64,000 nucleotides of DNA from an uncultured Mucilaginibacter sp. (GTDB taxonomy: Bacteria > Bacteroidota > Bacteroidia > Sphingobacteriales > Sphingobacteriaceae): NCBI GenBank assembly GCA_903866915.1, contig CAIPPO010000154.1, forward strand, positions 1-64,000. The letters run 5' to 3'. Made by a program: the position numbers and the translations under genes. The notes under the pieces were generated by a model, which was not told the origin of the DNA, ran no database searches, and saw nothing but the letters and a program-made list of their open reading frames with translations. This document shows positions 9,539 through 21,000 of the stretch, one piece after another (position 1 is the first letter of the stretch; the number at the start of each line of letters is the position of its first letter).

Positions 9539-11116
9539 ATGACCCTGATGTTCAGAAATTTATTGTTTGCATTGTGCTTTGCTTTCGTTTTGACTGATGC
9601 CCGCGCCCAGCTCAAATCGCCCCGGCAATTATTTCCCGGCCTGTTTGAGGCGGTGCAGCTATCTGATGTCTTCCCCGATAACAAAACCTTCGTAGACGCA
9701 ACTGCCAACCGCGATCCGGCATTGATCGTCAAAGATTATAACGAGCAAAAGGACAAAACAGGTTTTGATCTGAAGCAATTTGTCAACGATAATTTTGTTA
9801 TTCCAGGTACTCATAATGACGGATTTCAAAGCGATATTCAAGCAGGGATCCGTAAACATATCGATACCCTATGGCAGGTGCTATATCGTAAACACCAGTC
9901 AGTTTCGCAATATTCTTCCTTGCTGCCTGTGCCAAATGATTTTGTAGTTCCGGGTGGCCGTTTCCGCGAAACCTATTACTGGGACTCCTATTTTACGATG
10001 CTTGGTTTGCAGGAGAGTCATAAAACTAAGATCATTCAGGATATGATCGGCAACTTTGCCTATTTGCTGGATACCTATGGATTTATACCTAACGGCATCC
10101 GCACGTATTACCTGACACGTTCACAGCCTCCTTTCTTTTCTATGATGATTGACATCCTGGCTAAGGATGAAGGTGCCCAGGTTTATACCAAATATCAAAA
10201 GGAATTATTAAAGGAATATGAGTTTTGGATGAAAGGTGCCGGAAATTTAGCGCCGGGGCAGGCCTTTCGCAATTCGGTACGCCTGCAGGATGGCGAAATT
10301 TTAAATCGTTACTGGGACGAATCGGACCAACCGCGGGAAGAATCGTATAAAAAAGACGTTAACGCCGCCAAAGATACCAAACAAAAGCCAGGTGATTTTT
10401 ACCGTAATATACGTGCAGCAGCTGAATCGGGCTGGGACTTTAGCACCCGTTGGATGGACACAACAGGAAAACTGGAAACTATCCAAACTACCAATATTAT
10501 ACCGGTTGACCTGAACTGCCTTTTGTATCACCTCGAACTTGACGTTGCGAAATCGTACAGCATTCAGGGTAATGAAGCGAAATATAAATATTACTTCAAT
10601 AAAGCACGGCAGCGTAAAATTGCCATCCAAAAGTATTGCTGGAGCGCAAAGCAAGCCTGGTTTATGGATTACAACTGGAAGGAAAAGCACACAACTACCC
10701 ATATTTCGCTTGCGGGCGTATTTCCGCTGGAGTTTAAAATTGCCAATGCTAAACAAGCCGCAAGCCTTGCCACCACAATAAAATCCAAATTTTTTAAGTC
10801 GGGTGGATTGGTTACTACCATCGAGCGCTCGGGCCAGCAGTGGGATAGTCCTAATGCCTGGGCACCATTACAATACATGGCGATAGATGGCCTTAATAAA
10901 TATGGCGATTATACCCTGGCCAGATCTATAGCCGAGAATTGGGTGCGAACTAATATTGGCGTGTTCAATTCAACTGGTAAACTGATGGAAAAGTATAACG
11001 TAATTGATACTGACGTTAAAGCAGGCGGCGGTGAGTACCCACTGCAGGATGGTTTCGGATGGACCAACGGCGTATTACTTAATTTACTCAACCATTACCA
11101 TATCGATACACTATAA
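9539..11116 (+). CDS. treA: Periplasmic trehalase (GH37)
   Basis: Both trehalase signatures present: PGGRFRETYYWDSY and QWDSPNAWAPLQ; N-terminal signal peptide ending near ARAQ. Confidence 0.92.
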   Translation: MTLMFRNLLFALCFAFVLTDARAQLKSPRQLFPGLFEAVQLSDVFPDNKTFVDATANRDPALIVKDYNEQKDKTGFDLKQFVNDNFVIPGTHNDGFQSDIQAGIRKHIDTLWQVLYRKHQSVSQYSSLLPVPNDFVVPGGRFRETYYWDSYFTMLGLQESHKTKIIQDMIGNFAYLLDTYGFIPNGIRTYYLTRSQPPFFSMMIDILAKDEGAQVYTKYQKELLKEYEFWMKGAGNLAPGQAFRNSVRLQDGEILNRYWDESDQPREESYKKDVNAAKDTKQKPGDFYRNIRAAAESGWDFSTRWMDTTGKLETIQTTNIIPVDLNCLLYHLELDVAKSYSIQGNEAKYKYYFNKARQRKIAIQKYCWSAKQAWFMDYNWKEKHTTTHISLAGVFPLEFKIANAKQAASLATTIKSKFFKSGGLVTTIERSGQQWDSPNAWAPLQYMAIDGLNKYGDYTLARSIAENWVRTNIGVFNSTGKLMEKYNVIDTDVKAGGGEYPLQDGFGWTNGVLLNLLNHYHIDTL

Positions 11117-11241
11117 TCATTCAATTTATTGGTTTATTTGCTAATTAGTTAGCATAAAGGTCTGTTTAAAATAAGCGTAAAATCGTTTTTTAATATTATT
11201 TTTAAACGATAGCTTAGTAGTCCTACTAGTAAACCAATTTT

Positions 11242-12876
11242 ATGAAGAGAATTTTTCTACCTGCCTTGTTGTTGGTGCTGTTTGCGCATGCTGCATTTGC
11301 TGCTGTTCCCCAGGCAAGAGTAGATAGTATTATGGCAGTTTTGAAAAAGGAGCTTGCTAACAGGAAATTCTACGACGATAAAAAGGAGTTGCGCATCAGG
11401 CAGCTGAAAGATAAACTCGCAGCTTCCTCTCCAGCTAATTACAATTACCAATATGATATTTGCAGTCAATTGTATGAAGAATACAAGGTATACCAATTTG
11501 ATTCAGCCTATGTTTTCACACAAAAGTTACTAAGCCTCGCTTTTCAGAATAACAATTTAACCCGGGTATACGAAACAAAGATAAAACTAGCATTCATATT
11601 GCTTTCGGCGGGGATGTTTAAGGAAACATTTGAATGCCTGAACCAAATTAATACGCATGTATTAAGTAATGAAGCCAAGTTGGATTACTATTCAACCAAA
11701 TCACGTGCTTATGCCGATCTCGCCGAGTATAATGGCGATAAGGCCTATGCGGTTTACGATCAGAGCGAGGCGATTAAATATGTCGATTCAGCTATTATGT
11801 TTTCCCCACCGGGATCATTCGAAAAACTTTATTTCGAGGGCAATAAACAAGTAATAGCCGGTCAATTGCAAATCCCTTCGCCCGAATATGTCGATCTGCT
11901 TTTACACTTTCATATGACCGAGCATCGCCGCGCAATGATAGCTACCGGCCTAAGTGCTTTTTATACAGGGCCTTACCAGGAATCGGACCGTATATTTTTA
12001 ATGGCCGATGGGGCTATTAATGATATCAGGTCGTCGACCAAAGAAACTACTGCCATTTTCAAATTAGGCTGGGAACTGTATCTGGGGGGCGATATTGCTA
12101 ATGCTTATACCTTTATCAGCCAGGCCATGGATGATGCCCAGTTTTACGGCGCCAGGTTACGCAAAGTGAAAATAGGGGCTGTATTGCCAATTGTATCAGC
12201 GCAGAAAAATATCATTACGGAGAAGGATAAGGACAGGTTTTTGGCTTATTTCGTTTCGATAACCGTAGTAGCCATAATCATTTCGTCTATTTTATTTATC
12301 GTCTTTTACCAGTTCAGGAGGCTCAAGGCCAAAGAAAAGATCATCGAGGAAAAAAACATACAACTTGAAAAGATAAACGGGAAGCTTTCAGAAGATACTC
12401 ATATCAAAGAAGAATACATCGGCTATTTCTTTAACCTCATATCGGGCTATATCCTTAAGCTTGAAAAGTTGAAGCGTAGCGTGGAGCGAAAGATAACGAC
12501 AAAAAAATATGACGACGTATTGGTGTCAGTTAATGAGATCAACATCAAAAAAGAACGTGAAACCTTGTTTTATACTTTTGATCACGTTTTCCTTAAAATA
12601 TTCCCCAACTTCATTTCTTCATTTAACGCCTTGTTCAGGGAGGAAGACCAGATATGGCCAAAGGATCATGAAGTGTTAAACACCGACCTTCGCATATTTG
12701 CGCTTATGCGCCTCGGTATTACCGATAATGAGACCATCGCTAATATTCTCGAATACTCAGTAAATACCATTTATGTATACAAAATGCGTATCAAAGCCAA
12801 GGCCCTCGTTCCGAGTGAACAGTTCGATCACCGGATAATGGATATAAAAGCAGTTGACCTGCTCAACAAATCGTGA
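11242..12876 (+). CDS. Membrane-spanning TPR-like transcriptional regulator with C-terminal HTH (DUF6377-type)
   Basis: 544 aa: signal peptide, helical repeat region, one TM (FVSITVVAIIISSILFIVFYQF), coiled coil, C-terminal HTH-like LGITDNETIANILEYSVNTIYVYKMRIKAKA; lies upstream of susCD. Confidence 0.8.
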   Translation: MKRIFLPALLLVLFAHAAFAAVPQARVDSIMAVLKKELANRKFYDDKKELRIRQLKDKLAASSPANYNYQYDICSQLYEEYKVYQFDSAYVFTQKLLSLAFQNNNLTRVYETKIKLAFILLSAGMFKETFECLNQINTHVLSNEAKLDYYSTKSRAYADLAEYNGDKAYAVYDQSEAIKYVDSAIMFSPPGSFEKLYFEGNKQVIAGQLQIPSPEYVDLLLHFHMTEHRRAMIATGLSAFYTGPYQESDRIFLMADGAINDIRSSTKETTAIFKLGWELYLGGDIANAYTFISQAMDDAQFYGARLRKVKIGAVLPIVSAQKNIITEKDKDRFLAYFVSITVVAIIISSILFIVFYQFRRLKAKEKIIEEKNIQLEKINGKLSEDTHIKEEYIGYFFNLISGYILKLEKLKRSVERKITTKKYDDVLVSVNEINIKKERETLFYTFDHVFLKIFPNFISSFNALFREEDQIWPKDHEVLNTDLRIFALMRLGITDNETIANILEYSVNTIYVYKMRIKAKALVPSEQFDHRIMDIKAVDLLNKS

Positions 12877-13367
12877 CCGGTATCGTTCCCGGAAAATACT
12901 TCATAAAGCGCTTTTAAAAAGGCTTAGTGTGTTAAATAAGTACTCATTAAGGTTAAATTAGGCTTATATTTTTCACTACAATGCTTTTTTTAAACTCTTC
13001 ATTATCAAGTAAATAAATTTTAAAAAAGCCTTTTTTTCTTATATTTTTAATAAAGGGTTAGGTATTTCTACGACGACTCTATTACTTTGTAAAGTGGAGG
13101 AGTAATAAAAAGTATTACGTCCGATACAAATTGTAAACCAAAATAGATTTTTTTATTGAAGCGACCGGGCAATTTAATTTCCCCGGAGAAGTTCGCGAAG
13201 GCCACTAACCAGGCTGGAGAGTATGCGCTGAAAATGATGTTTTCGCTGACCATGGCCTAAGTAAGGGACTGTTGTCTGCGAAATGTTGGTTTACTATAAA
13301 AGAGCAATTTAATTTTTTATCTAAACAGTAATATTTATTCAGCCAATTAAAAATCAACCCAAAATTT

Positions 13368-16300
13368 ATGCACCTTAAAAATTTACTCAAAGTAAGTTGC
13401 TTGATCCTGGCCCTGTTCTTAGCTATCCCCGCGATGGCACAGAATACGGTTGTTACCGGGAAAGTAACAGACGCAAAAGATGGCTCATCCATTCCGGGTG
13501 TTTCCGTTGTTGCGAAAGGAACCACTGTAGGTACAGTTACAGACATTAACGGTAACTTTAAACTGTCAGTGCCTGCTTCCGTTAAAACTTTAACAGTTTC
13601 CTTTGTAGGCTACACCTCTAAAGATGTTGCCTTAACAGGCGGCCCGCTGAACATTTCACTTGAAACTGCTAATACCTCATTGAATGAAGTGTTGGTGGTT
13701 GGTTACGGTACAGTACGTAAGAAAGACGCTACCGGAGCTGTGGTGAAAGTAAGCTCTGACGATTTTGTTCAGGGTGTTACTACCAATCCATTGCAGCAAT
13801 TGCAAGGTCAGGCTTCAGGCGTTGTTATTACAACTACTGATGGCGACCCTAACAATAGCCCTGTTGTACGTATCCGCGGTACCGCTTCTATTTCAGGTGG
13901 TAACGATCCATTGTACGTAATTGACGGTGTTGCCGGTGCTGATATCCGTTCAGTTGCACCGTCTGATATCGAATCGTTCGTTGTTGAAAAAGACGCTTCT
14001 GCAGCTGCAATTTACGGTTCACGCGCTGCTGGTGGTGTTATCCTGGTTACTACCAAAACTGGTAAAGCTGGTAAAACACAAGTTTCTGCTAATAGCTACG
14101 TAGCTTCAGAATCGGCTGAACGTTTGCCTAATTTCATGGACAGAACACAATATCTTTCTGCCTACCAATCGTTCTATGGCCATTCAATGCCTACCGGAAC
14201 AACTTCTACAAGCGATCAGGGTGCAAATACCGACTGGTTTAAATTATTAACCCGTACCGGTTTGACCCACAATGAGAATGTGGCTTTAGGTGGTGGTACT
14301 GATAAGAGCCATTACCGTGCTTCAGTTAACTATACCAATCAACAAGGTATTGCTAACAACTCAGGTCGCCAGGACATTTATGGTCGTTTTAACTTCGATC
14401 AAAAGACTTTGGATGACAAGTTGTTGATCACTGTTAATGCTACAGGTTCACAATCTAACTCAAACTATATTGACAACGGTATCTGGCTGAATGCAGCTGC
14501 TGTACCTTCAGTATTGAGCCAATTTGATCCTAATAACGCTGGTCTTTACCAATTTATCAACAACACTCAGGAAACTAACCCTGTTCCACAGGAGCTTTAC
14601 CTGGTTGATAATGGTGTTCAGGATCGTTTGATCGGTAACTTGCGTTTAGATTACACTATCGCTCCGGGTTTAACCTTCAGCCCATATGCTAATGCTGCAC
14701 ATGGTACTAACGTAACCAATATCTATTACCCTCCTGCAACTGCTTTGCGCCCTGACGGTCAGAGCTTGATCAATGCTGTAGGTGACCAGTTTGGTTTCGT
14801 TTCACAGCTTTCAAACCATGGCGACGTAGATAAAGGCGAATCTGACTATACCAATGAAACTTACGGTGCTACCTTGGCTTACAAAGGTACCTTCGGTAAG
14901 AGCAGAATAAACTTATTGGGTGGTTACGAGTTCAACAACTTCCTTTACAGCAATTTCCGCGTAGGAGCTCACGATTTTAATGACATCAACATTCCTCAGG
15001 AAAGCCTTGGCTCTGCAAACTCTATCTCTACGAAAGATATAGGTTCAGATGCTGGTGGTTCACAACTTAAATCATGGTTCGGTAGAGCAGAATATAACCT
15101 GAGCGACAAATATTACCTGACTGCAAACGTACGTTATGACTGGTCGAACAAATTGGGTATCAACAACCAATCTGGTGTGTTCCCTTCAATTGACGCAGCA
15201 TGGGTAGTTAGCAGCGAAGATTTCATGAAAGATGTAACCTGGTTAAGCAACCTGAAACTGCGTGGCGGTTACGGTATCATTGGTAACCAGGGCAATATCG
15301 GAGGTTACACTTCTCAGAATTTGTTCGGTCCATTATCAAACTTATACTATAATGGCTCACTTGGTCAGTTCGTATCTGCCAGCGGTCCGGTTCAGAATGC
15401 TAACCCTGACTTGCGTTGGGAAACTAAAGCTACAACTAACGTTGCAATCGACTTCGGTTTATTCAATGGTCGCTTAAATGGTAGCTTAGATATCTACAGT
15501 GCTACAACTAACCACTTGTTATACCCATACAGTGTACCAACAGGTAGTACATTCTTTGTACCTACTATTCTTGCAAACGTTGGTAAATTAAGTAACAAAG
15601 GTTTTGATTTCAGCTTGAATTACAAAATCATCAGCAATTCTAACATGACTTGGAGCGCAGGTGGTAACATCAACGTTAACCGTAACAAGATTGTGTCTCT
15701 GTCTGGAAGTTATGATGGATTCGCACTTAACGTTACTCAGGCTAACGTAGGTTCAACTTCAGGTTTAGGTATCAGCGGTGCTATTTCGCAGATCGGTTAT
15801 TTGAAAGTAGGATATCCTATTGGAACTTTATTACTTCCAGGTTATGCTGGCTTAGATGCTAACGGAAACCAGGAATTCTGGAAATATGCTGCTGATGGTT
15901 CACGTACTGCAGTTACAGATGTTAGTAAATTGAACTATGCTGACGACGGTAGCACACAGGATCGTAAATTCTATACCACTGATCCTAAGTTCACCTACGG
16001 CTTGTCAACTAATTTGACTTACAAACAATGGGATTTCAGTATCTTCGCTCGTGGTCAATACGGTAGCCATGGTTTCAATGAAACCTATATGGATTACACC
16101 AGCTTAGCTAAGTTAGGTACTTATGGTGTGTTAGCTGATGCAACTTCTTATGGTATAAAAAGTTCTTCTGAACCATCAAATTACTGGTTACAGAGCACTG
16201 CATTCCTGAAAATTCAGAACGTTTCTGCTGGTTACAGTCTGAAAATAGCTGATAATAAGTATATCGATAAATTGCACTTCTACTTATCTGGCAATAACCT

Positions 16301-16433
16301 GTATACTTTTACCTCATATAAAGGCCTTGATCCTGAGTTAACTACCGCTGGTGGCGAAACAGGTATCGACGTTAGAACGCTATACCCACGTGCCCGTCAG
16401 TTGTCGTTTGGCGTGAATTTAACCTTGAAATAA
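13368..16433 (+). CDS. SusC/RagA-family TonB-linked outer membrane protein
   Basis: 1021 aa; signal peptide, carboxypeptidase-regulatory-like domain (GKVTDAKDGSSIPGVSVVAKGT), plug VLVVGYGTVRKKDATGAV, C-terminal beta-strand LSFGVNLTLK. Confidence 0.96.
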   Translation: MHLKNLLKVSCLILALFLAIPAMAQNTVVTGKVTDAKDGSSIPGVSVVAKGTTVGTVTDINGNFKLSVPASVKTLTVSFVGYTSKDVALTGGPLNISLETANTSLNEVLVVGYGTVRKKDATGAVVKVSSDDFVQGVTTNPLQQLQGQASGVVITTTDGDPNNSPVVRIRGTASISGGNDPLYVIDGVAGADIRSVAPSDIESFVVEKDASAAAIYGSRAAGGVILVTTKTGKAGKTQVSANSYVASESAERLPNFMDRTQYLSAYQSFYGHSMPTGTTSTSDQGANTDWFKLLTRTGLTHNENVALGGGTDKSHYRASVNYTNQQGIANNSGRQDIYGRFNFDQKTLDDKLLITVNATGSQSNSNYIDNGIWLNAAAVPSVLSQFDPNNAGLYQFINNTQETNPVPQELYLVDNGVQDRLIGNLRLDYTIAPGLTFSPYANAAHGTNVTNIYYPPATALRPDGQSLINAVGDQFGFVSQLSNHGDVDKGESDYTNETYGATLAYKGTFGKSRINLLGGYEFNNFLYSNFRVGAHDFNDINIPQESLGSANSISTKDIGSDAGGSQLKSWFGRAEYNLSDKYYLTANVRYDWSNKLGINNQSGVFPSIDAAWVVSSEDFMKDVTWLSNLKLRGGYGIIGNQGNIGGYTSQNLFGPLSNLYYNGSLGQFVSASGPVQNANPDLRWETKATTNVAIDFGLFNGRLNGSLDIYSATTNHLLYPYSVPTGSTFFVPTILANVGKLSNKGFDFSLNYKIISNSNMTWSAGGNINVNRNKIVSLSGSYDGFALNVTQANVGSTSGLGISGAISQIGYLKVGYPIGTLLLPGYAGLDANGNQEFWKYAADGSRTAVTDVSKLNYADDGSTQDRKFYTTDPKFTYGLSTNLTYKQWDFSIFARGQYGSHGFNETYMDYTSLAKLGTYGVLADATSYGIKSSSEPSNYWLQSTAFLKIQNVSAGYSLKIADNKYIDKLHFYLSGNNLYTFTSYKGLDPELTTAGGETGIDVRTLYPRARQLSFGVNLTLK

Positions 16434-16454
16434 TTAATTATAAAATAAGTTATA

Positions 16455-17993
16455 ATGAAAAAGAAAAATTTATTAATCATCGCGGCCCTCCTGGTTGGTG
16501 TAGGATTTTACTCCTGTAAAAAGGCATTAAATCCAACCGTTGCGTCCGTAACAAAAGATGCTGCAGGTAATAGTACCAGGTATCTACAGTCAATCGTGTT
16601 GGGTACCTACACCCAATTACAAGGTTTAACGGCAAATAATGCCATGCTTCTTACGTCAGAGGAAACTACTGATGCACTTTCTGTACCGGGTCGTATCGGT
16701 GGTGACTGGGCTGATGGTGGTATCTGGCAACAATTGTGGTTGCACACCTATACTGCTTCTCACGGCAACATTTCTGGCGCCTGGGATAATGCGTATAACA
16801 CTATCGGATCTATCAACGTAACCTTATCGTTGATCCAGGGTTTACCACAAACCAGTGCAACTGCATACTCTATTGCTGAGTTGAAAGTTTTGCGTGCTTA
16901 TTTCTACTACCTGTTAGTAACCAACTATGGTAACGTGCCATTGCTTACTTCTACTGCACAGGATGCAACTACAGTAACAACCAGCAAAGCTTCTGATGTA
17001 TTTAACTTCGTAGTTAGCGAGTTGAAAACTAACGGCGCTTTGTTAAGTGCAAGCAATCCAAATGCTGACGGTAGCCAATATGGTCGTTTGAACAGATGGG
17101 GAGCTTACTTCCTGTTAGCTAAGCTTTATATGAACCAGAATGTAATCACCGGATCAACCGGTAACGCTGGTTTCCTTGCGGCTTCATCTTATTGCGATTC
17201 AATTATTGCAAAAGGTGGCTACCATTTACAGGGTAACTTCCTCGACAATTTCTCGAGCACCAATAACTCAGGAAACTCTGAGAACATCTTTGTTATTCCT
17301 TATGACCACATCTATGCTCCTGGATTACAAATCCAGATGATGAGCTTCCACTACAACCAGGCTGGTAAATACAACTGGGGTAGCACAGGCGGTCCATGGA
17401 ACGGTTTCTGTTCTAATGCTGATTACTTCGGTAAATTCGCTTCTACAGATACTCGTCGCGCAGGCTGGCAGTTTGGTGTTCAGTACGCAGCTGACGGTGT
17501 AACACCGTTAACTACCCGTGGTAGTGATAGCTCATTGGTATTGAACTTCCGTCCACAAATTTCAAGCTTGTATACTGCAACTGAATATGATGGTGTTCGT
17601 CAACAAAAATGGCAGCTTGTACCGGGCTACCAAAGCCAGGATGCTGACTTTGCATTATTCCGTTATTCGGATGTATTGCTGATGAAAGCTGAAATTTTGA
17701 CCCGTACCGGCGATATTGCTACTGCTTTAACCTACACTGCTCCAGTAAGACAGCGTGCAGGCCAACCTAACTTTACTGTTGCTGCATTTGCCCTTGACTC
17801 AATTTTGAATGAAAGAGCACGTGAATTTGCATGGGAAGGTTGGAGAAGAGAAGACTTGCTTCGTTTTGGTCACTTTGGTGATAAGAAACAGTTTAAAGCA
17901 GTTGACGCAGATACACATGCTCAATTATTCCCTGTTCCTACAGAAGCATTACAAAAGAATCCACACTTAACCCAGAATCCTGGTTATAATTGA
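16455..17993 (+). CDS. SusD/RagB-family nutrient-binding outer membrane lipoprotein
   Basis: 512 aa; lipobox GFYSC; SusD-type ERAREFAWEGWRREDLLRFG and C-terminal LFPVPTEALQKNPHLTQNPGYN; directly follows susC. Confidence 0.96.
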   Translation: MKKKNLLIIAALLVGVGFYSCKKALNPTVASVTKDAAGNSTRYLQSIVLGTYTQLQGLTANNAMLLTSEETTDALSVPGRIGGDWADGGIWQQLWLHTYTASHGNISGAWDNAYNTIGSINVTLSLIQGLPQTSATAYSIAELKVLRAYFYYLLVTNYGNVPLLTSTAQDATTVTTSKASDVFNFVVSELKTNGALLSASNPNADGSQYGRLNRWGAYFLLAKLYMNQNVITGSTGNAGFLAASSYCDSIIAKGGYHLQGNFLDNFSSTNNSGNSENIFVIPYDHIYAPGLQIQMMSFHYNQAGKYNWGSTGGPWNGFCSNADYFGKFASTDTRRAGWQFGVQYAADGVTPLTTRGSDSSLVLNFRPQISSLYTATEYDGVRQQKWQLVPGYQSQDADFALFRYSDVLLMKAEILTRTGDIATALTYTAPVRQRAGQPNFTVAAFALDSILNERAREFAWEGWRREDLLRFGHFGDKKQFKAVDADTHAQLFPVPTEALQKNPHLTQNPGYN

Positions 17994-18014
17994 TTTTTTT
18001 TTCTGATATAATTC

Positions 18015-18053
18015 AATGGAGTAGTATTAGGTTACTACTCCATTTTTTGTTTT
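18015..18053 (+). terminator. Intrinsic terminator-like hairpin between susD and the first VCBS gene
   Basis: AATGGAGTAGTA-TTAGGT-TACTACTCCATT perfect stem followed by a T tract (TTTTTTGTTTTG). Confidence 0.75.
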
Positions 18054-18072
18054 GTATATTCGCTGAACCAAT

Positions 18073-21000
18073 ATGAATTTACGTTTCCGTTTTGTTTTGT
18101 TATGCGCTTTTAGTTGTGTTATAGCTGTTTCCTGCAGCAATAACCAAACACCTGTTCAAAAAGATACATTATTTAAGTTGATGCCGACTGCAGAAACGGG
18201 TATTAACTTTAACAATAAGGTTGTTGATGATGGCGAGTTTAATGTGTTCAATTACCGTAATTTTTATAACGGTGGTGGTGTCGCTATTGGAGATGTTAAC
18301 AACGACGGCAAACCGGATATCTTCTTCACATCGAACCAGGGCGAAAACAAATTATATATCAATAAAGGCAACTGGAAATTTGAGGACGTAACTGAAAAAG
18401 CCGGATTAAAGGGCTTGCATCGCTGGCATACCGGGGTAACAATGGTTGATATTAATGGCGACGGCTGGCTTGACATTTATGTGAGCAACAGCGGTGGTTT
18501 AGGCGATGCTGATAGGGCAAATGAATTGTACATCAATCAAAAAGACGGAACGTTTAAAGAAGAAGCCGCACAATATGGTTTGGCCGACAAGGGATTGTCG
18601 ACCCAGGCCATATTTTTCGACTACGATCACGACGGGTACCTTGATTGTTTTGTACTGAATAACAGCTACCGCTCGATTGAAAGTTTTGGCTATAATCCCA
18701 ATTTGCGTAATATTCGCGACCCGCAAAATGGCGACCGCTTATACCATAACGATCATCACGGGCATTTTGTCGACGTTAGCGCTCAGGCTAATATATATGG
18801 CAGCGAAATTGGTTTTGGTTTAGGTGTTACCTCAGGCGACATGTTTAATACCGGTTGGGATGATATGTATATCTCAAACGACTTTTTTGAACACGATTAT
18901 TTGTATCAAAACCAACATAACGGCAAGTTTAAAGAGATCAGTGACCAGGCGATTGCGCACATGAGTTATGCGTCGATGGGATCGGATATGGTAGACATAA
19001 ACAATGATGGATACCTGGATGTATTTACCACCGACATGCTTCCTGAAGGCGATCAGCGATTGAAAACTACAACCAAATTTGACGATTATGATGTTTATAA
19101 CGCTAAATTAAAAAGCGATTTTCATCACCAGTTTACCAATAACTGCCTTCAGCTTAATAATGGCGATGGTACGTTTAGTGAAATAGCCGGATTTGCCGGC
19201 GTAAATGCTACCGACTGGAGTTGGGGGGCACTGTCTTTTGATTTTAATAACGACGGATGGAAAGATATATTCGTCAGTAATGGCATTAGTAGAGACCTGA
19301 CCAATCAGGATTTTCTTGCTTATTTCAGTAGTTTGGAAGTAAAGAACCAGATACGGCAAGGAGGCGTCAAGATCAAACAGTTGTTGGATAAAATGCCTAA
19401 AACGCCGATCAGTAGTTATGGTTTCCTCAATAATAAAGACCTGACCTTCAAAAATGCCACCCTCGACCTGGGTTTAGGAACCCCCGGTTTCAGTAATGGC
19501 GCCGCCTATGGTGATTTGGACGGTGATGGTGACATGGATCTGGTAGTTAATAACGAAAATGGTCAATGTTATATATATCGTAACATGACTTCAGAGCGTA
19601 CCCATGCACACTACCTGAAAGTGAACCTGAAAGGTAGTGGTATGAATACGTTCGGCATAGGTGCCCGTGTAACCATTTATACCAACGGCATGCAACAGGT
19701 GCTGGAGCAAATGCCAACCCGTGGCTTTGAGAGCAGTGTTGAACCGGTTTTGAATTTCGGACTCGCTAAAGCCGATAAAGTTGATAGCGTGAAAATTGGC
19801 TGGCCAAATATGAAAATGCAGGTATTGCGTAATATTAAGGCCAACACCACAATAACCTTAAAGCAAACCGATGCTAACCTGGTTTATAACCCGGTGGTTC
19901 CTAAGCCAGCTCCATATTATAAAAATAGCACAGTCGGTAGTTTTAAAGGCGATATTAACCATAAGGAAAACGATTATAAAGATTTTGATAACCAGCGGCT
20001 GATCCCGAAAATGGTATCGACCGAAGGCCCGAAACTGGCAGTTGCCGATGTTAATGGCGACGGTTTGCCCGATTTCTTTATGGGAAACGCCACGGGCGAT
20101 ACAGCTAAATTATACATACAGCAGCCCAATGGTACTTTTGTTCGTTCGCGTCAGCTGGCCTTTGAACAGGATAAGAACAGCGAAGATATAGGGGCATTGT
20201 TCTTTGATGCCGACCACGACGGGCATCCCGATCTGGTAACCGTTTCAGGCGGCAATCTTGAAGCTGAGGGTTCTATAAACCTGCTGGCTCGATTGTATAT
20301 GAATGACGGGCATGGTAATTTCAGCCGCAAGTTTACCGGCTGGCCGCTCATTTCGGTTAATGCATCGTGTGTCCGGCTAAATAATAACAATGGCGACTTG
20401 TTTATCGGTGCGCGTTGTGTTCCGGGTTCTTACGGGGTGATACCTTCCAGCAAACTATTACGAAATGATGGGCATGGTAATTTTACCGATATAACGGCAT
20501 CTGTTGCGCCTGAATTGCAAAAATTAGGTATGGTAACCGACGCGCAATGGGTAGATATTGATGGCTCGGGCAAAAATTCCCTGGTTGTTGTAGGTGACTG
20601 GATGCCGGTAACAATACTGAAATATGTTGACGGAGTATTACAAAAGACCGGCGAAATAGCTAACTCTTCGGGATGGTGGAATTGCCTTTCGGTAGCAGAT
20701 ATCGATGGCGATGGCAAACCCGACCTGGTGGCAGGTAATAATGGCTTGAATTCGAAGATTAAAGCCGACGCCGATCATCCCGCAAAACTTTATGTATCCG
20801 ATTTTGATAATAACGGGCAGGTAGAATGTATACCTGTTTACTATAAAACTGACGGTAAAGCCTATCCCTTTAACCTGCACGACGATCTCATTAAGCAAAT
20901 GCCAATCCTGAAAAAGAAATTTTTGCGATATGATGCTTATGCAGGCAAATCGATTGATGAAATTTTCACACCCGATGAATTGTCGAAAGCCTCGGTGCTG

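Noticed and set aside
13080-13095. Possible Bacteroidota -7 element (TATTACTTTG) upstream of susC
   Set aside because: Spacing does not fit TAnnTTTG exactly and no convincing -33 element was seen; not enough to call a promoter.
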